Assembly (NCBI GenBank): GCA_902592375.1
Contig: CACJEG010000002.1
Location: 1 to 64,000 of the forward strand
Source of the DNA: an uncultured Pelagibacteraceae bacterium
GTDB taxonomy: Bacteria; Pseudomonadota; Alphaproteobacteria; Pelagibacterales; Pelagibacteraceae
Reading direction: 5' to 3'
DNA length: 64,000 nt
Every line of letters starts with the position of its first letter. Within the stretch, counting starts at the first letter, position 1. Under the pieces are notes generated by a model. It was not told the origin of the DNA and made no database searches. It saw only the letters and a program-made list of their open reading frames with translations. Of this stretch, positions 6,876 to 15,524 are shown in pieces. Made by a program: the position numbers and the translations under genes.

Positions 6876-8992
6876 TAAAAAAGAGTAGCATTATCGCCCA
6901 ATGAAATGTCTATAAAGTATTTTGTGACTCTTGTTTCATTGAAAAGTTTGAAATATTTTTTTTTTCCATTTTTAGCAATTTTTTTTCTAAGCTTGTCATT
7001 TTTTGAGTAAAATTTTATTTTATCAGATAAATCATTTATATTTTTATAAAAAATAATTTCATTTTTTTTAAAAATATCCTGCATGTGAACTTTTTCGTCT
7101 ATAAAAGTAAGCAATCCGTTACCCATAATTGAGGCAATTCTGTTACTTGAATAATATCTGGTTGGTTTACCTCTACTTAAATTAAGACCCATTTTTGAAT
7201 TAATTAATGCATTGTTAAAATCATTCCCCCAAATTGGTTGTTTGTTTGCAAATCCATAAAAATCATATTTTATATCAGGGATTTTTTTAACTAATTTATC
7301 TAGAAAGTTTATTCTTTCATCTTCTACACCTTCTTTAAGTGTGGCTCTATTAACTCCATGACTCATTGCATAAAATAAATCTTTTTTAGGTTTCATTTTA
7401 TAAACCTCAAATCTTTCGATATTTTTGTCTACAGGCACAAAGAAAAAATTAAAATTATTTCTACTAATAGTTTTATTTAGAATTGATGGATCTGTTGTAA
7501 TAAAATTATGATCTACAAAATCTGAATATAATTTAATATTTGAAATATTTTGTTTTGAATAATTTAGGCTAGGCATCACCGGATCTTCATTCCACTGTGA
7601 TAAGATAAGATTTTTATTAATTGATTTAAAAGCATCCAAGGTATTGAGTTCGATATTTTTTGTATGTCCAAAAAAAACAATATCTGGATTATAATTTTTA
7701 AAAGTATCAACTAAGAAAGTTTGAAAATTATTTCTGTTAGGAATTAAACTAAAGGATTTATTGTTCCTCAAGTAGTCTCTATCACTAATTTCCAAAACAT
7801 CATGGCCATTTCTTACAAAACCATTTGTAAATTTTTTACCTAAAGAAATATTAAATAATCTATGATTAAGTTTCTGACCTTGATTGTATAAGTTTATTAT
7901 TTTTAATTTTTTCTTACTAATATTAATATTAAAAAAAGGTAAACAGTTTTCACGTATTTGATCTATTATCTTTGTATTTTCAGTTATTAAATGTTTAACA
8001 TTTTTTCTACCTAAAGATTGTATTTTTTTTCTGTTTTTATTGTTTGTTATTAATTTTTTAATTTCAATGTAAAGTTCATTTGAATTAAGTTTTTTTAAAA
8101 CAATTGCAGAACTTGTCGTTTCTTTTAACCCCCCTTTGTTACTAATAATTGTAGCACATCCTCTAGATGTAGCTTCTAATGACGTTCTCCCAAATGGCTC
8201 TTCCCATCTTGATGGTACAACAGCAATTTCAGACTTATTTAAAATATTTAGAGTTTTTTTATGTTTAAGAAATCCAAGTTCTTTGTGTCTTGGATGGTTA
8301 ATATAAATATTCCTCCTATCTTCATCACCAAGTGAATAAGCTTTCCATTTAGGAAATTTATCTAATATTCTTATTACGGCATCTCTAAAAATATCATATC
8401 CTTTAGAATAATTTAACCTTCCTACAAAAATTATGTTTTTTTCTTTTTTTATTTTTTTTTGTTTATTTACACTAGGATAAACAACTTCGGTTTTAGTTTG
8501 CAATTTTTGATCTATATCTAAAAAAAATCTTTCCCTTACCCATTCACTTACAAATATAATTTTTTCAACATTTTCTAATATCTTTAATCTCTCTTTGACT
8601 GATTTTGAACCCTTCATAGATAAAGGATCATTATGAAAATAAAAAACAAATTTACTGTTAATTTTATTTATTAATTTAAATAGTAACTGTGGTCTGTTAT
8701 GAACTTCGATAATATCAAAAATATTATTTATAAGTTCTCTTGTTAGTTTTTCTGCATATTCATTTGTAGTACTTTTGAATTTAGACTTTAAATTTTTTAA
8801 ATTTATATTTTTATAATTTTTACTTAGGTAATCTTTTGATTTTGTATGACCATAAATAATATTATTTTTTTTATATTTTGATTTTTTGAAAAATTCAGAA
8901 ACCCAGAGAGAAGCAGCTGATGCTTTACTAAATGTATAGTTTTCTTTATAAGGCAAGATTGTTGCTATATTAAGATTTTTTTTTAAATTCAT
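6875..8992 (-). CDS. Two-domain glycosyltransferase: GT4 fused to a CgeB-like domain
   Basis: A 705-residue protein with two GT-B-like halves. Residues 1 to about 365 are a GT4-type transferase: IIFVGRLNYSKGYDIF starts the C-terminal Rossmann half and EEPFGRTSLEATSRGCATI is the EX7E nucleotide-sugar motif. Residues about 370-705 resemble the CgeB/Glyco_trans_1_2 family, with VFFGHTKNIE, ILSQWNEDP and the C-terminal SRGKPTRYYSSNRIASIMG box. No signal or membrane segment is seen. It overlaps the GIY-YIG gene upstream by 23 bp and the GT2 gene downstream by 1 bp. A bifunctional enzyme adding two sugars to one surface glycan is the natural inference. The second-domain family call is less certain than the first. 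Confidence 0.82.
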   Translation of the reverse strand: MNLKKNLNIATILPYKENYTFSKASAASLWVSEFFKKSKYKKNNIIYGHTKSKDYLSKNYKNINLKNLKSKFKSTTNEYAEKLTRELINNIFDIIEVHNRPQLLFKLINKINSKFVFYFHNDPLSMKGSKSVKERLKILENVEKIIFVSEWVRERFFLDIDQKLQTKTEVVYPSVNKQKKIKKEKNIIFVGRLNYSKGYDIFRDAVIRILDKFPKWKAYSLGDEDRRNIYINHPRHKELGFLKHKKTLNILNKSEIAVVPSRWEEPFGRTSLEATSRGCATIISNKGGLKETTSSAIVLKKLNSNELYIEIKKLITNNKNRKKIQSLGRKNVKHLITENTKIIDQIRENCLPFFNINISKKKLKIINLYNQGQKLNHRLFNISLGKKFTNGFVRNGHDVLEISDRDYLRNNKSFSLIPNRNNFQTFLVDTFKNYNPDIVFFGHTKNIELNTLDAFKSINKNLILSQWNEDPVMPSLNYSKQNISNIKLYSDFVDHNFITTDPSILNKTISRNNFNFFFVPVDKNIERFEVYKMKPKKDLFYAMSHGVNRATLKEGVEDERINFLDKLVKKIPDIKYDFYGFANKQPIWGNDFNNALINSKMGLNLSRGKPTRYYSSNRIASIMGNGLLTFIDEKVHMQDIFKKNEIIFYKNINDLSDKIKFYSKNDKLRKKIAKNGKKKYFKLFNETRVTKYFIDISLGDNATLF

Positions 8993-9230
8993 ATAATAAT
9001 CTCAATCTTTCTTTTCTATCTTTTTTTAGCTTATATTCAAATGTAAGTGCTTTAGATTTCGAATAAAACTTTTTTTTGTAAATATATTCCCATTTATACC
9101 CTCTCGTAGATTTAGCACCTAAATTTGAATTATGTTTTTCTAATCTTTTATTTAAATTATTAGTATATCCAACGTATGTTTTAACCGGGTAGCCATCTAA
9201 GGTTTTAATGAAATATACGTAATAAACCAT
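8970..9230 (-). CDS. Small GIY-YIG domain protein
   Basis: An 86-residue stand-alone GIY-YIG nuclease-fold protein of the UPF0213/YhbQ kind. Seen: YYVYFIKT at residues 3-10 in place of GIY, YVGYTNNLNKRLEKHN (the YIG motif with the catalytic Arg), AKSTRGYKWEYIY, and the conserved Glu in ALTFEYKLKK. Homologues are common, often near tRNA genes or horizontally acquired DNA, and their cellular substrate is unclear; a role in DNA repair or nuclease activity is only family-based. It begins 19 nt from tRNA-Glu and overlaps the large glycosyltransferase gene by 23 bp, so it is probably the first gene of that operon. Confidence 0.88.
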   Translation of the reverse strand: MVYYVYFIKTLDGYPVKTYVGYTNNLNKRLEKHNSNLGAKSTRGYKWEYIYKKKFYSKSKALTFEYKLKKDRKERLRLLYEFKKKS

Positions 9231-9249
9231 CTGAGGTTATCTAATTTTT

Positions 9250-9324
9250 TGGCGGTCCCTAGGGGAATCGAACCCCTCTTTCGAGGATGAAAACCACGTG
9301 TCCTAACCGATAGACGAAGGGACC
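9250..9324 (-). tRNA. tRNA-Glu (anticodon TTC)
   Basis: Complete cloverleaf on the minus strand. The acceptor arms GGTCCCT/AGGGACC pair perfectly, the T-arm contains GGTTCGATTCC, the anticodon loop reads TTTTCAT with TTC, and CCA is encoded at the 3' end (9252-9250). The 3' end faces the GIY-YIG/glycosyltransferase/integrase block, the side on which tRNA-targeting elements normally insert. Confidence 0.97.
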
Positions 9325-9371
9325 GAATTGCTGCTTTTTATTGTAAAACCAACAATTAATCAAGCATATCA

Positions 9372-10313
9372 TTATAAATTTTGTTTTAGTTTTATTACCT
9401 TTTTAAAACCTGACGATTTATGTGTCACTAATGTCTCTGAATAGAAATCATTACCTTGAATTTTAATACCTGCAACTAAATCACCAGAGGTAATTCCTGT
9501 CGCACAAAAAATAGAATCACCTTTAATAATTTCATTTAATTCATATTTTTTTGTTAAATCATTAATTCCCATTTTTTTAGCCCTTGCCTTATCCTTTTCT
9601 GTATTGAACAAAAATCTACCTTGAAAATTACAATTAAATGAATCCAAAGCTGATGCAGCAAGCACACCTTCTGGTCCACCACCAATACCTAAAAAAATAT
9701 CAACATTATATTTTTCATCTGTTACTAACAAAGCTCCTGATACATCACCATCTGTAATTAATTTCAAATTAACTTTTAATTTTTTTAGCTCTTGAATTAT
9801 CTCATTGTGTCTTGGTCTATCAAGAATACATGCCGTTAATTCTTCTGGATTTTTATTTAGATAATCACTTAAGTTGAAAATATTTTGTTTAACTGTATAA
9901 TCTAAATCAATAACATTTTTTTCAGTAATTTTTGTTGATATTTTTTCCATGTAAGTTTCTGGCGCATTAAATAAACTATTTTTTTCCGCAACAGCTATTA
10001 CAGACAAAGCCCCAGGTAAATTGTTTGCTGCAAAATTTGTGCCTTCTAACGGATCAACAGCTATATCAAATTCAGGCCCATTATTTGTACCAAGTTTTTC
10101 TCCAATATATAACATTGGAGCTTCATCCAATTCACCTTCTCCTATTACTATCTGCCCTTTAATTTCTAGTTTATTTAATTCAGATCTCATGGAGTCTACA
10201 GCTGCTTTATCAGCTGCAATTTTATCTTTTTTCCCCACCAAATATGATGATTCTAATGCTGCTTTAGAAGTTATGTTAACAAATTTGTCTATAAAATTTT
10301 TATCTATAGTCAT
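9372..10313 (-). CDS. glpX: Class II fructose-1,6-bisphosphatase
   Basis: Gluconeogenic hydrolysis of fructose 1,6-bisphosphate to fructose 6-phosphate. The 313-residue length is typical. Seen: IGEGELDEAPMLYIGE (metal-binding acidic residues, about 58-73), AVDPLEGTNFAANN with the DPLEGT phosphatase signature, DGDVSGAL and GIGGGPEGVLAASAL. These are diagnostic for the Li-sensitive GlpX family. Its ATG overlaps the stop of the SbmA-like gene by one base. In many alphaproteobacteria glpX sits next to hom; here the two are about 7 kb apart on opposite strands with the integrase/glycosyltransferase block between them, which hints at rearrangement, although I cannot show the ancestral order. Confidence 0.95.
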   Translation of the reverse strand: MTIDKNFIDKFVNITSKAALESSYLVGKKDKIAADKAAVDSMRSELNKLEIKGQIVIGEGELDEAPMLYIGEKLGTNNGPEFDIAVDPLEGTNFAANNLPGALSVIAVAEKNSLFNAPETYMEKISTKITEKNVIDLDYTVKQNIFNLSDYLNKNPEELTACILDRPRHNEIIQELKKLKVNLKLITDGDVSGALLVTDEKYNVDIFLGIGGGPEGVLAASALDSFNCNFQGRFLFNTEKDKARAKKMGINDLTKKYELNEIIKGDSIFCATGITSGDLVAGIKIQGNDFYSETLVTHKSSGFKKVIKLKQNL

Positions 10314-11305
10314 TAAGCTTTTTCATCTATTAATTCTTTTTGCTTAATTTTATACTCAAATTCTCTTAATCGTTTATAAACACTAGCAAGTTCAATTATA
10401 GTTGGCCATGCTTTCAATATATATTGCATAGAACCCTCTACTCTACCAAATGCTCTTATGATTTGTTGCATAACCCCAAGTGTTACTGCACCAGCAACTA
10501 TAGCAGGTGCTAAAAAAACATACGCTGATAAAACATTAGCCTGTAAATAAGCTATTCTTCCAATATTAAAATACAAGTATCTAATATAACTTAAAAAATG
10601 AATACTTCTAACTCCATCAAATAATTCTTCTATGGTTTTTGGTCTTATAGTTCCGTCATCCTCTGCAATTACAAGTATTTTCCTATAGGCGGCCTCTTTT
10701 TTTTGTAGATCGTATTCAACACCTACTAATCTCAAAATTAAACCAAGTAAAATTAAAAATATTGTCCCTCCGATTGACCAAATTAAAGCACCAACGATTA
10801 AACCATAATCCCAATCACCAAAGAAGAATATTGGTATTCCAATACTTAATCCAAATAATATAGGCATAAACTCAACGAGTATCATTAAAGCTTCAATTAA
10901 GCTGGTACCAAGAGACTCCATAATTCTAGAAAACTTAATAGTATCTTCTTGAACTCTTTGCGCTGCACCTTCAATTTTTCGAGCCTTATCGTAAACACTG
11001 TGATACCACTCAACCATAGCGGTTCTCCATCTAAATAAATAATGCGAAGTAAAAAAACTTACTACTACAGCAACACCAACATACATAGCAGCCAAAGTTA
11101 TAAATGATATTAAGCTTGCCCAGTACTCTTCTATAGTGATTGAGTTTGGAGCTCCAAGAGCTTTTTGAATCATGTCATAAAATTCACCAAACCATTCATT
11201 TATTTTTACGTCAATTTTAACTTGAATCCAAAGCGAAGATAAGATTATAGCTGACCCAATCCATGACCATAGAAACCAACTTTTTTGAGTGAAAAATCTA
11301 AACAT
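10313..11305 (-). CDS. sbmA: SbmA/BacA-family peptide transporter
   Basis: A 330-residue membrane protein with about six or seven hydrophobic segments and no ATP-binding domain. Family-typical stretches are WRTAMVEWYHSVYDKARKIEG, then GAAQRVQEDTIKFSRIMESLG and SLIEALMILVEFMPILF; the EGAAQRVQED motif is the SbmA/BacA signature. Relatives import peptides and modified peptides using the proton gradient, and BacA also affects lipid A very-long-chain fatty acids. It is roughly 75 residues shorter than E. coli SbmA, so this is a compact form. It lies 3 nt after the NDUFS4-like gene and overlaps glpX by one base, so the three may be one transcript. The gene symbol is by family only. Confidence 0.82.
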   Translation of the reverse strand: MFRFFTQKSWFLWSWIGSAIILSSLWIQVKIDVKINEWFGEFYDMIQKALGAPNSITIEEYWASLISFITLAAMYVGVAVVVSFFTSHYLFRWRTAMVEWYHSVYDKARKIEGAAQRVQEDTIKFSRIMESLGTSLIEALMILVEFMPILFGLSIGIPIFFFGDWDYGLIVGALIWSIGGTIFLILLGLILRLVGVEYDLQKKEAAYRKILVIAEDDGTIRPKTIEELFDGVRSIHFLSYIRYLYFNIGRIAYLQANVLSAYVFLAPAIVAGAVTLGVMQQIIRAFGRVEGSMQYILKAWPTIIELASVYKRLREFEYKIKQKELIDEKA

Positions 11306-11308
11306 TAA

Positions 11309-11590
11309 TTATTTTAAAAAATTATCTGCGTATGACTTCTTTACAGTTTTTCTTTTTCTTGGTTCAATTAACTCAAAATCAATTTTTTTCTTTTTTGCAT
11401 AATTAACAGCTAGTTCTTTAGAGGAAAATTCTAATTTTAACTCTGTGTATGTATCGGATGAACTTTCCCAGCCCATTAAAGGATTTTTAGTTGGATCTTT
11501 TGTTTTAAATTCTAAAATCCATTTATTATTTTTTGCTAAACCCGATTGCATTGGATTTTTATTTGGTATGTAAATAATTGCTTTTTTCAT
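11309..11590 (-). CDS. NADH dehydrogenase accessory subunit, NDUFS4/NDUFA4-like
   Basis: A 93-residue soluble protein. The segment NPLMGWESSSDTYTELKLEF, then ELAVNYAKKKKIDFELIEP and the C-terminal KKSYADNFL match the conserved parts of the alphaproteobacterial ETC complex I subunit family, related to the mitochondrial 18-kDa NDUFS4 subunit (MGWTSS.D and KSYADNF boxes). It is expected to be a peripheral accessory subunit of respiratory complex I facing the cytoplasm. Its presence supports an alphaproteobacterial origin. It starts 6 nt from tRNA-Pro and is followed within 3 nt by the SbmA-like gene. Confidence 0.88.
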   Translation of the reverse strand: MKKAIIYIPNKNPMQSGLAKNNKWILEFKTKDPTKNPLMGWESSSDTYTELKLEFSSKELAVNYAKKKKIDFELIEPRKRKTVKKSYADNFLK

Positions 11591-11596
11591 AAATGA

Positions 11597-11673
<77 letters not shown>

Positions 11674-11767
11674 ATCCGAGTACTAATACAGCAGTTATTG
11701 ATAATTTCAATGTATAAAGATACCAAAATTAAAAGAAATTTGAATAAAATCTGGTATATAACGAAGC

Positions 11768-12265
11768 ATGATAATTACTTGTCCAAATTGTAACAAGCAA
11801 TTCAAAATTGATAATTCTTTAATACCAGATGAAGGTAGAGATTTGCAATGTGGATTATGTGATCATATTTGGTTTTATAATATCCAAGAAAAAAATAATG
11901 AAGTATTAGAGTTAAAACAAGAAATTATCAGTGAAGACATTGAAACAAAAGCTGAAAATAAAGAGGATAAAATAGAAGAGAAACAACAACCAGAAGAAAT
12001 AACTAAAACTGAAATAAATAATAAAAAAAAAGAAAAAAATTCAGAAAAACAAAAAAATACAATTACACTTAAAAAAACAGAAAATAAGGGAAGTAAATTT
12101 TTTTCTTATTTAATAGTATTTATTATATCTTTTGTTGCATTAATTATCTTAGTGGATACTCTAAAAACTCCACTAATTAATGTTTTTCCAGGAATAGAAA
12201 TTATACTATTTAACCTTTTTGAAACATTGCAAGATATAAAACTATTTATTATAGACCTTATTTAA
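11768..12265 (+). CDS. Zinc-ribbon (MJ0042-type) membrane-anchored protein
   Basis: A 165-residue protein in three parts. The N-terminal zinc ribbon has Cys5-x2-Cys8 and Cys28-x2-Cys31, the MJ0042/zinc_ribbon_5 pattern ITCPNCNKQF ... LQCGLCDHIW. A long charged Glu/Lys-rich linker (about 45-110) would be disordered. A single transmembrane segment lies at about residues 115-137 (LIVFIISFVALIILV), followed by a short tail. Homologues are widespread in alphaproteobacteria with no settled function; binding to a protein or nucleic acid through the ribbon is only a family expectation. It precedes nhaA by 6 nt and is likely co-transcribed with it. Confidence 0.8.
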   Translation: MIITCPNCNKQFKIDNSLIPDEGRDLQCGLCDHIWFYNIQEKNNEVLELKQEIISEDIETKAENKEDKIEEKQQPEEITKTEINNKKKEKNSEKQKNTITLKKTENKGSKFFSYLIVFIISFVALIILVDTLKTPLINVFPGIEIILFNLFETLQDIKLFIIDLI

Positions 12266-12271
12266 TTTTTT

Positions 12272-13453
12272 ATGATTAATTATATATCTAAGCCTTTTAG
12301 ATGGTTTTTTAAATTAGAAGCTGCCAGTGGACTTGTACTATTGTTTGCTGCAATAATTGCATTATTTATAAGCAATTCTGGTCTAGCAGATTTATATTTT
12401 GCTACTCTAAATAAGTATTTATTCATAGGTATTAATAATTTTGGATTAAAATTATCAGTATTGCATTGGATCAATGATGCGTTGATGGCAATTTTCTTTT
12501 TCTTTGTTACTTTAGAAATTAAAAGAGAATTTTTACAAGGTGAACTTTCTAATATTAAACAAGCTTTATTACCAATAATAGCTGCTGTAGGAGGAATGTT
12601 AGTTCCAGCATTATTTTATGTTTTCATAAACCTAGGTGATAGTGAAACTTTAAATGGATGGGCTATTCCCTCAGCTACTGATATTGCTTTTTCTTTAGGA
12701 GTTTTGTCTTTGCTAGGTAAAAGAGTTCCTTTATCTTTAAAAGTATTTTTAACTGCGTTAGCTATAATTGATGATTTGGGAGCAATAGTAATTATCGCCC
12801 TATTCTATTCTGGAGATTTGAGCATTAAGTATTTATCTTTAATGTTATTAGCTTTTATAGTTTTGTTATTAATTAACAAATTTAATATTAAAAAGTTCTT
12901 ACCTTATTTAATTGTCGGTGTCTTCCTTTGGGATTTTACACATAACTCAGGAATACACGCTACTATTGCTGGTGTTTTGTTAGCTATGACAATTCCACAT
13001 AGAAAAAAAGAAAAAGATTTTTCTTTATTGATAAAAGTTGAACATGCAATTAGTCCATATGTTGCTTTTGGAATAATGCCTTTATTTGCATTTGCCAATG
13101 CAGGTGTATCTCTAGAGGGTTTATCGTTTGCTTCATTACTTGATAAGGTTCCCCTAGGAATCGTATTAGGACTATTCCTTGGTAAACAACTAGGTGTTTT
13201 TGTATTCTCTTACGTATCTATAAAATTGAAAGTAGCACAAATGCCAAACGACACAAGTTGGTACAATTTTTATGGTGTAGGAGTTCTTACTGGCATTGGT
13301 TTCACAATGAGTTTATTTGTTGGAAATTTAGCTTTTGTTGAAAATATGCAATATATGGATGGTGTAAAAATAGGTGTGTTAACTGGATCATTACTATCTA
13401 CTTTATTTGGTTATTTTTTAATATTACTTACACCAAATAAACCTAGCAAATGA
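12272..13453 (+). CDS. nhaA: Na+/H+ antiporter NhaA
   Basis: Electrogenic sodium/proton exchange across the inner membrane for pH and Na+ homeostasis, apt for a marine cell. The 393-residue length and about twelve hydrophobic segments match the family. Seen: ATDIAFSLGVLSLLGKRVP (residues about 134-152) and the catalytic double Asp in TALAIIDDLGAIVIIALFY, plus GIGFTMSLFVGNLAF near the C-terminus. The two Asp residues correspond to D163/D164 of the E. coli protein, so the transport site is intact. The stop overlaps the start of the glutathione peroxidase gene (ATGA). Confidence 0.96.
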   Translation: MINYISKPFRWFFKLEAASGLVLLFAAIIALFISNSGLADLYFATLNKYLFIGINNFGLKLSVLHWINDALMAIFFFFVTLEIKREFLQGELSNIKQALLPIIAAVGGMLVPALFYVFINLGDSETLNGWAIPSATDIAFSLGVLSLLGKRVPLSLKVFLTALAIIDDLGAIVIIALFYSGDLSIKYLSLMLLAFIVLLLINKFNIKKFLPYLIVGVFLWDFTHNSGIHATIAGVLLAMTIPHRKKEKDFSLLIKVEHAISPYVAFGIMPLFAFANAGVSLEGLSFASLLDKVPLGIVLGLFLGKQLGVFVFSYVSIKLKVAQMPNDTSWYNFYGVGVLTGIGFTMSLFVGNLAFVENMQYMDGVKIGVLTGSLLSTLFGYFLILLTPNKPSK

Positions 13454-13992
13454 GAAAAATAATATTTCTGTTATCTATAATTATGCTTTTCTTTAAAAAT
13501 TCAACAACTGCGAACTATGAAAAAATAATTTATGAATTCAGTATAGAGAGCATAACTGGAGAGACAATTAATTTTAAAGATTATAAAAATAAAGTCATTT
13601 TAGTTGTAAATACAGCAAGTTACTGTGGATTTACAAAGCAATATGATGAATTACAAGAATTGTGGGATTTATATAAAGGAAAAGGTTTAATTGTTCTTGG
13701 TGTTCCATCTAATTCATTTAATCAAGAAAAAAATAATAATAAAGATATCAAAGAATTTTGTGAAGTAAATTTTAATATTAGCTTTCCTCTAACAACATTA
13801 ACTGAAGTTAAAGGTAAAAATGCTCATGAACTTTTTAAATGGGCAAAAAAAAATCATGGTAAGTCGGCTGAACCAAAGTGGAATTTTCATAAAATCTTGA
13901 TTAATAAAGAAGGTAAAGTTCAAGATACATTTGCATCATTTACAAAACCAACTTCAAAAAAAATGATTAAAGCCATAGAAAATATCTTATAA
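13450..13992 (+). CDS. Exported glutathione peroxidase-family thiol peroxidase
   Basis: Reduces peroxides using thiols (glutathione or thioredoxin). The 180 residues include an N-terminal hydrophobic signal of about 20 residues, implying export to the periplasm, unlike the usual cytoplasmic BtuE. Seen: NTASYCGFTKQYDELQELW with the peroxidatic Cys encoded by TGT (not selenocysteine), LGVPSNSFNQE (family FPxNQFxxQE) and the WNFHKILI box. The Cys, Gln and Trp of the catalytic set can be placed, although Asn/Ser replaces the usual NQFG spacing. It overlaps nhaA by 4 bp and the MBL hydrolase gene on the opposite strand by 6 bp. Confidence 0.88.
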   Translation: MRKIIFLLSIIMLFFKNSTTANYEKIIYEFSIESITGETINFKDYKNKVILVVNTASYCGFTKQYDELQELWDLYKGKGLIVLGVPSNSFNQEKNNNKDIKEFCEVNFNISFPLTTLTEVKGKNAHELFKWAKKNHGKSAEPKWNFHKILINKEGKVQDTFASFTKPTSKKMIKAIENIL

Positions 13993-14757
13993 GTTTATTG
14001 TTAATCCATCATGTGCAGGAATAACATTTTTAGGTAACATTTTTTTAAGAACCTTATAATCTAATACTGGTGATAAATTAGTAAGAATCGCTTTTTTTGG
14101 TTTGAATTTTTTAATTACAGCAAGTGAAGTTTCTAAATTAAAATGTGATGGATGATAATTGTACCATAAGCAATCAATAATTAAATATTGAAGATTTTTA
14201 AAATATTTATGATCTTTGTTATAAATTTTACTTACATCACTAATATAAGCTAATTTTTTATTAATTATGAAGCAATTTGATTTTACTTTACCATGTTGAA
14301 CCATAATTGATTGTATCCCGATTTTTTTATTATTATTTTTAGTAAATATTTTTTTAGGCAATTTATTAAGTTTTAGTGTTGCAGGATATTCTTTTGAATA
14401 GCTTTTAAATATATAAGAAAATGTAGAATTAAGATATTTAGAAGTATATTTATCAGCATAAACATCAAGCTGTTTTCTGCTGTTTATATAAAAAGATCTC
14501 AAATCATTTATTCCATGTGTCTGATCACCATGCATATGTGAATATAATACTTTATTAATTTTTTTTATTTTATGTTTTAAAAGTTGTTGTCGTAGGTCAG
14601 GAGATGTGTCTATAAGAATATTTTCATCTGTGGTTTTTATTAAAGCTGAACATCTTGTTCTATAATTTTTTTTATTATTAGGATCACAATTTCCAAAGAA
14701 ACCATCTGGTCTTGGTACACCCATTGAACTACCACAGCCTAAAATAATAAATTTCAT
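13987..14757 (-). CDS. MBL-fold metallohydrolase, PhnP-like
   Basis: A metallo-beta-lactamase-fold phosphodiesterase of the PhnP type. I choose ATG at 14757 (256 residues) rather than an upstream TTG. Seen: the N-terminal MKFIILGCGSSMGVPRPDG with FFGNCDPNNKKNYRTRCSA, LIDTSPDLRQQLL, the metal motif SHMHGDQTHGINDLR (family HxHxDHxxG; the Asp-His pair appears as Gly-Asp-Gln-Thr-His), and NLSPVLDY near the end. In alphaproteobacteria this gene commonly follows tatD, as it does here, and its in vivo substrate is not established. It is cytoplasmic. It follows tatD by about 5 nt and converges with the peroxidase gene, overlapping it by 6 bp. Confidence 0.82.
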   Translation of the reverse strand: MKFIILGCGSSMGVPRPDGFFGNCDPNNKKNYRTRCSALIKTTDENILIDTSPDLRQQLLKHKIKKINKVLYSHMHGDQTHGINDLRSFYINSRKQLDVYADKYTSKYLNSTFSYIFKSYSKEYPATLKLNKLPKKIFTKNNNKKIGIQSIMVQHGKVKSNCFIINKKLAYISDVSKIYNKDHKYFKNLQYLIIDCLWYNYHPSHFNLETSLAVIKKFKPKKAILTNLSPVLDYKVLKKMLPKNVIPAHDGLTINL

Positions 14758-14762
14758 TAATT

Positions 14763-15524
14763 TCAATTAAAAAATAGTTTATTAAAGTTATCTGTAGTTT
14801 TTTTTATTAGATCTTCTTTGGATATATTTTTAATTTCAGCTAATTTTGCAGCAGTATAATCAATGAATGATGGTTCATTTTTTTTTCCTCTTTTAGGAAC
14901 GGGTGCTAAAAAAGGACTATCAGTCTCAATTAAGATATTATCCATTGGAATAGATTTGAACGTATCTTGTAAATCTAATGAGTTTTTAAAAGTAATGATA
15001 CCGCTTGCTGAAAAGAATGAATTTAAAGTCATTAGTTTTTCTGAGAATTCTTTAGACCCAGTAAAACAATGCATCAAAATTTTAAGGTTTTCATTTTTAT
15101 ATTCATTTAAAATCTCAAAAGTTTCTTTTTCTGCGTCTCTTGAATGAACAATTAATGGAATATTGGTTTTTATGGATGCTTCTATATGTTCTTTAAAACT
15201 TGCTATCTGTTTGTCTTTTTCACTATTATTATAATAAAAATCTAACCCTGTTTCTCCAATTCCAATAATTTTTGAGTTTTGATTGAGACTTTCAATGATC
15301 TGTTTTGAAGTGATAATATCTTTAGAGCTTTCATGAGGATGAATACCAATAGTACCATAGATCATCTCATCTTTATTAATTAAATCTTTTACTCTAGAAA
15401 AACTTTCAAACGAAGTTGAGATAGTTAATAACTTTTCTATACCAACTTCTTTTGATCTTTGTATTACATTAGCTAAATCACTTAATAATGGTTCATGATC
15501 TAGATGGCAGTGTGAATCAATCAT
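14763..15524 (-). CDS. tatD: TatD-family metal-dependent DNase
   Basis: A 253-residue TIM-barrel hydrolase of the TatD/YcfH family. Metal ligands are visible in order: HCH at residues 4-6 (MIDSHCHLDH), Glu in GIGETGLDFYY, His in LIVHSRDAEKE, His in LMHCFTGS, and Asp in ETDSPFLAPVP, followed by KRGKKNEPSF. Relatives have 3'-5' DNase activity or unknown hydrolase activity. It overlaps metG upstream by 8 bp and sits in the conserved dacC-tmk-holB-metG-tatD-MBL order on the minus strand. Identification as a TatD-family protein is firm; the exact substrate is not. Confidence 0.92.
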   Translation of the reverse strand: MIDSHCHLDHEPLLSDLANVIQRSKEVGIEKLLTISTSFESFSRVKDLINKDEMIYGTIGIHPHESSKDIITSKQIIESLNQNSKIIGIGETGLDFYYNNSEKDKQIASFKEHIEASIKTNIPLIVHSRDAEKETFEILNEYKNENLKILMHCFTGSKEFSEKLMTLNSFFSASGIITFKNSLDLQDTFKSIPMDNILIETDSPFLAPVPKRGKKNEPSFIDYTAAKLAEIKNISKEDLIKKTTDNFNKLFFN

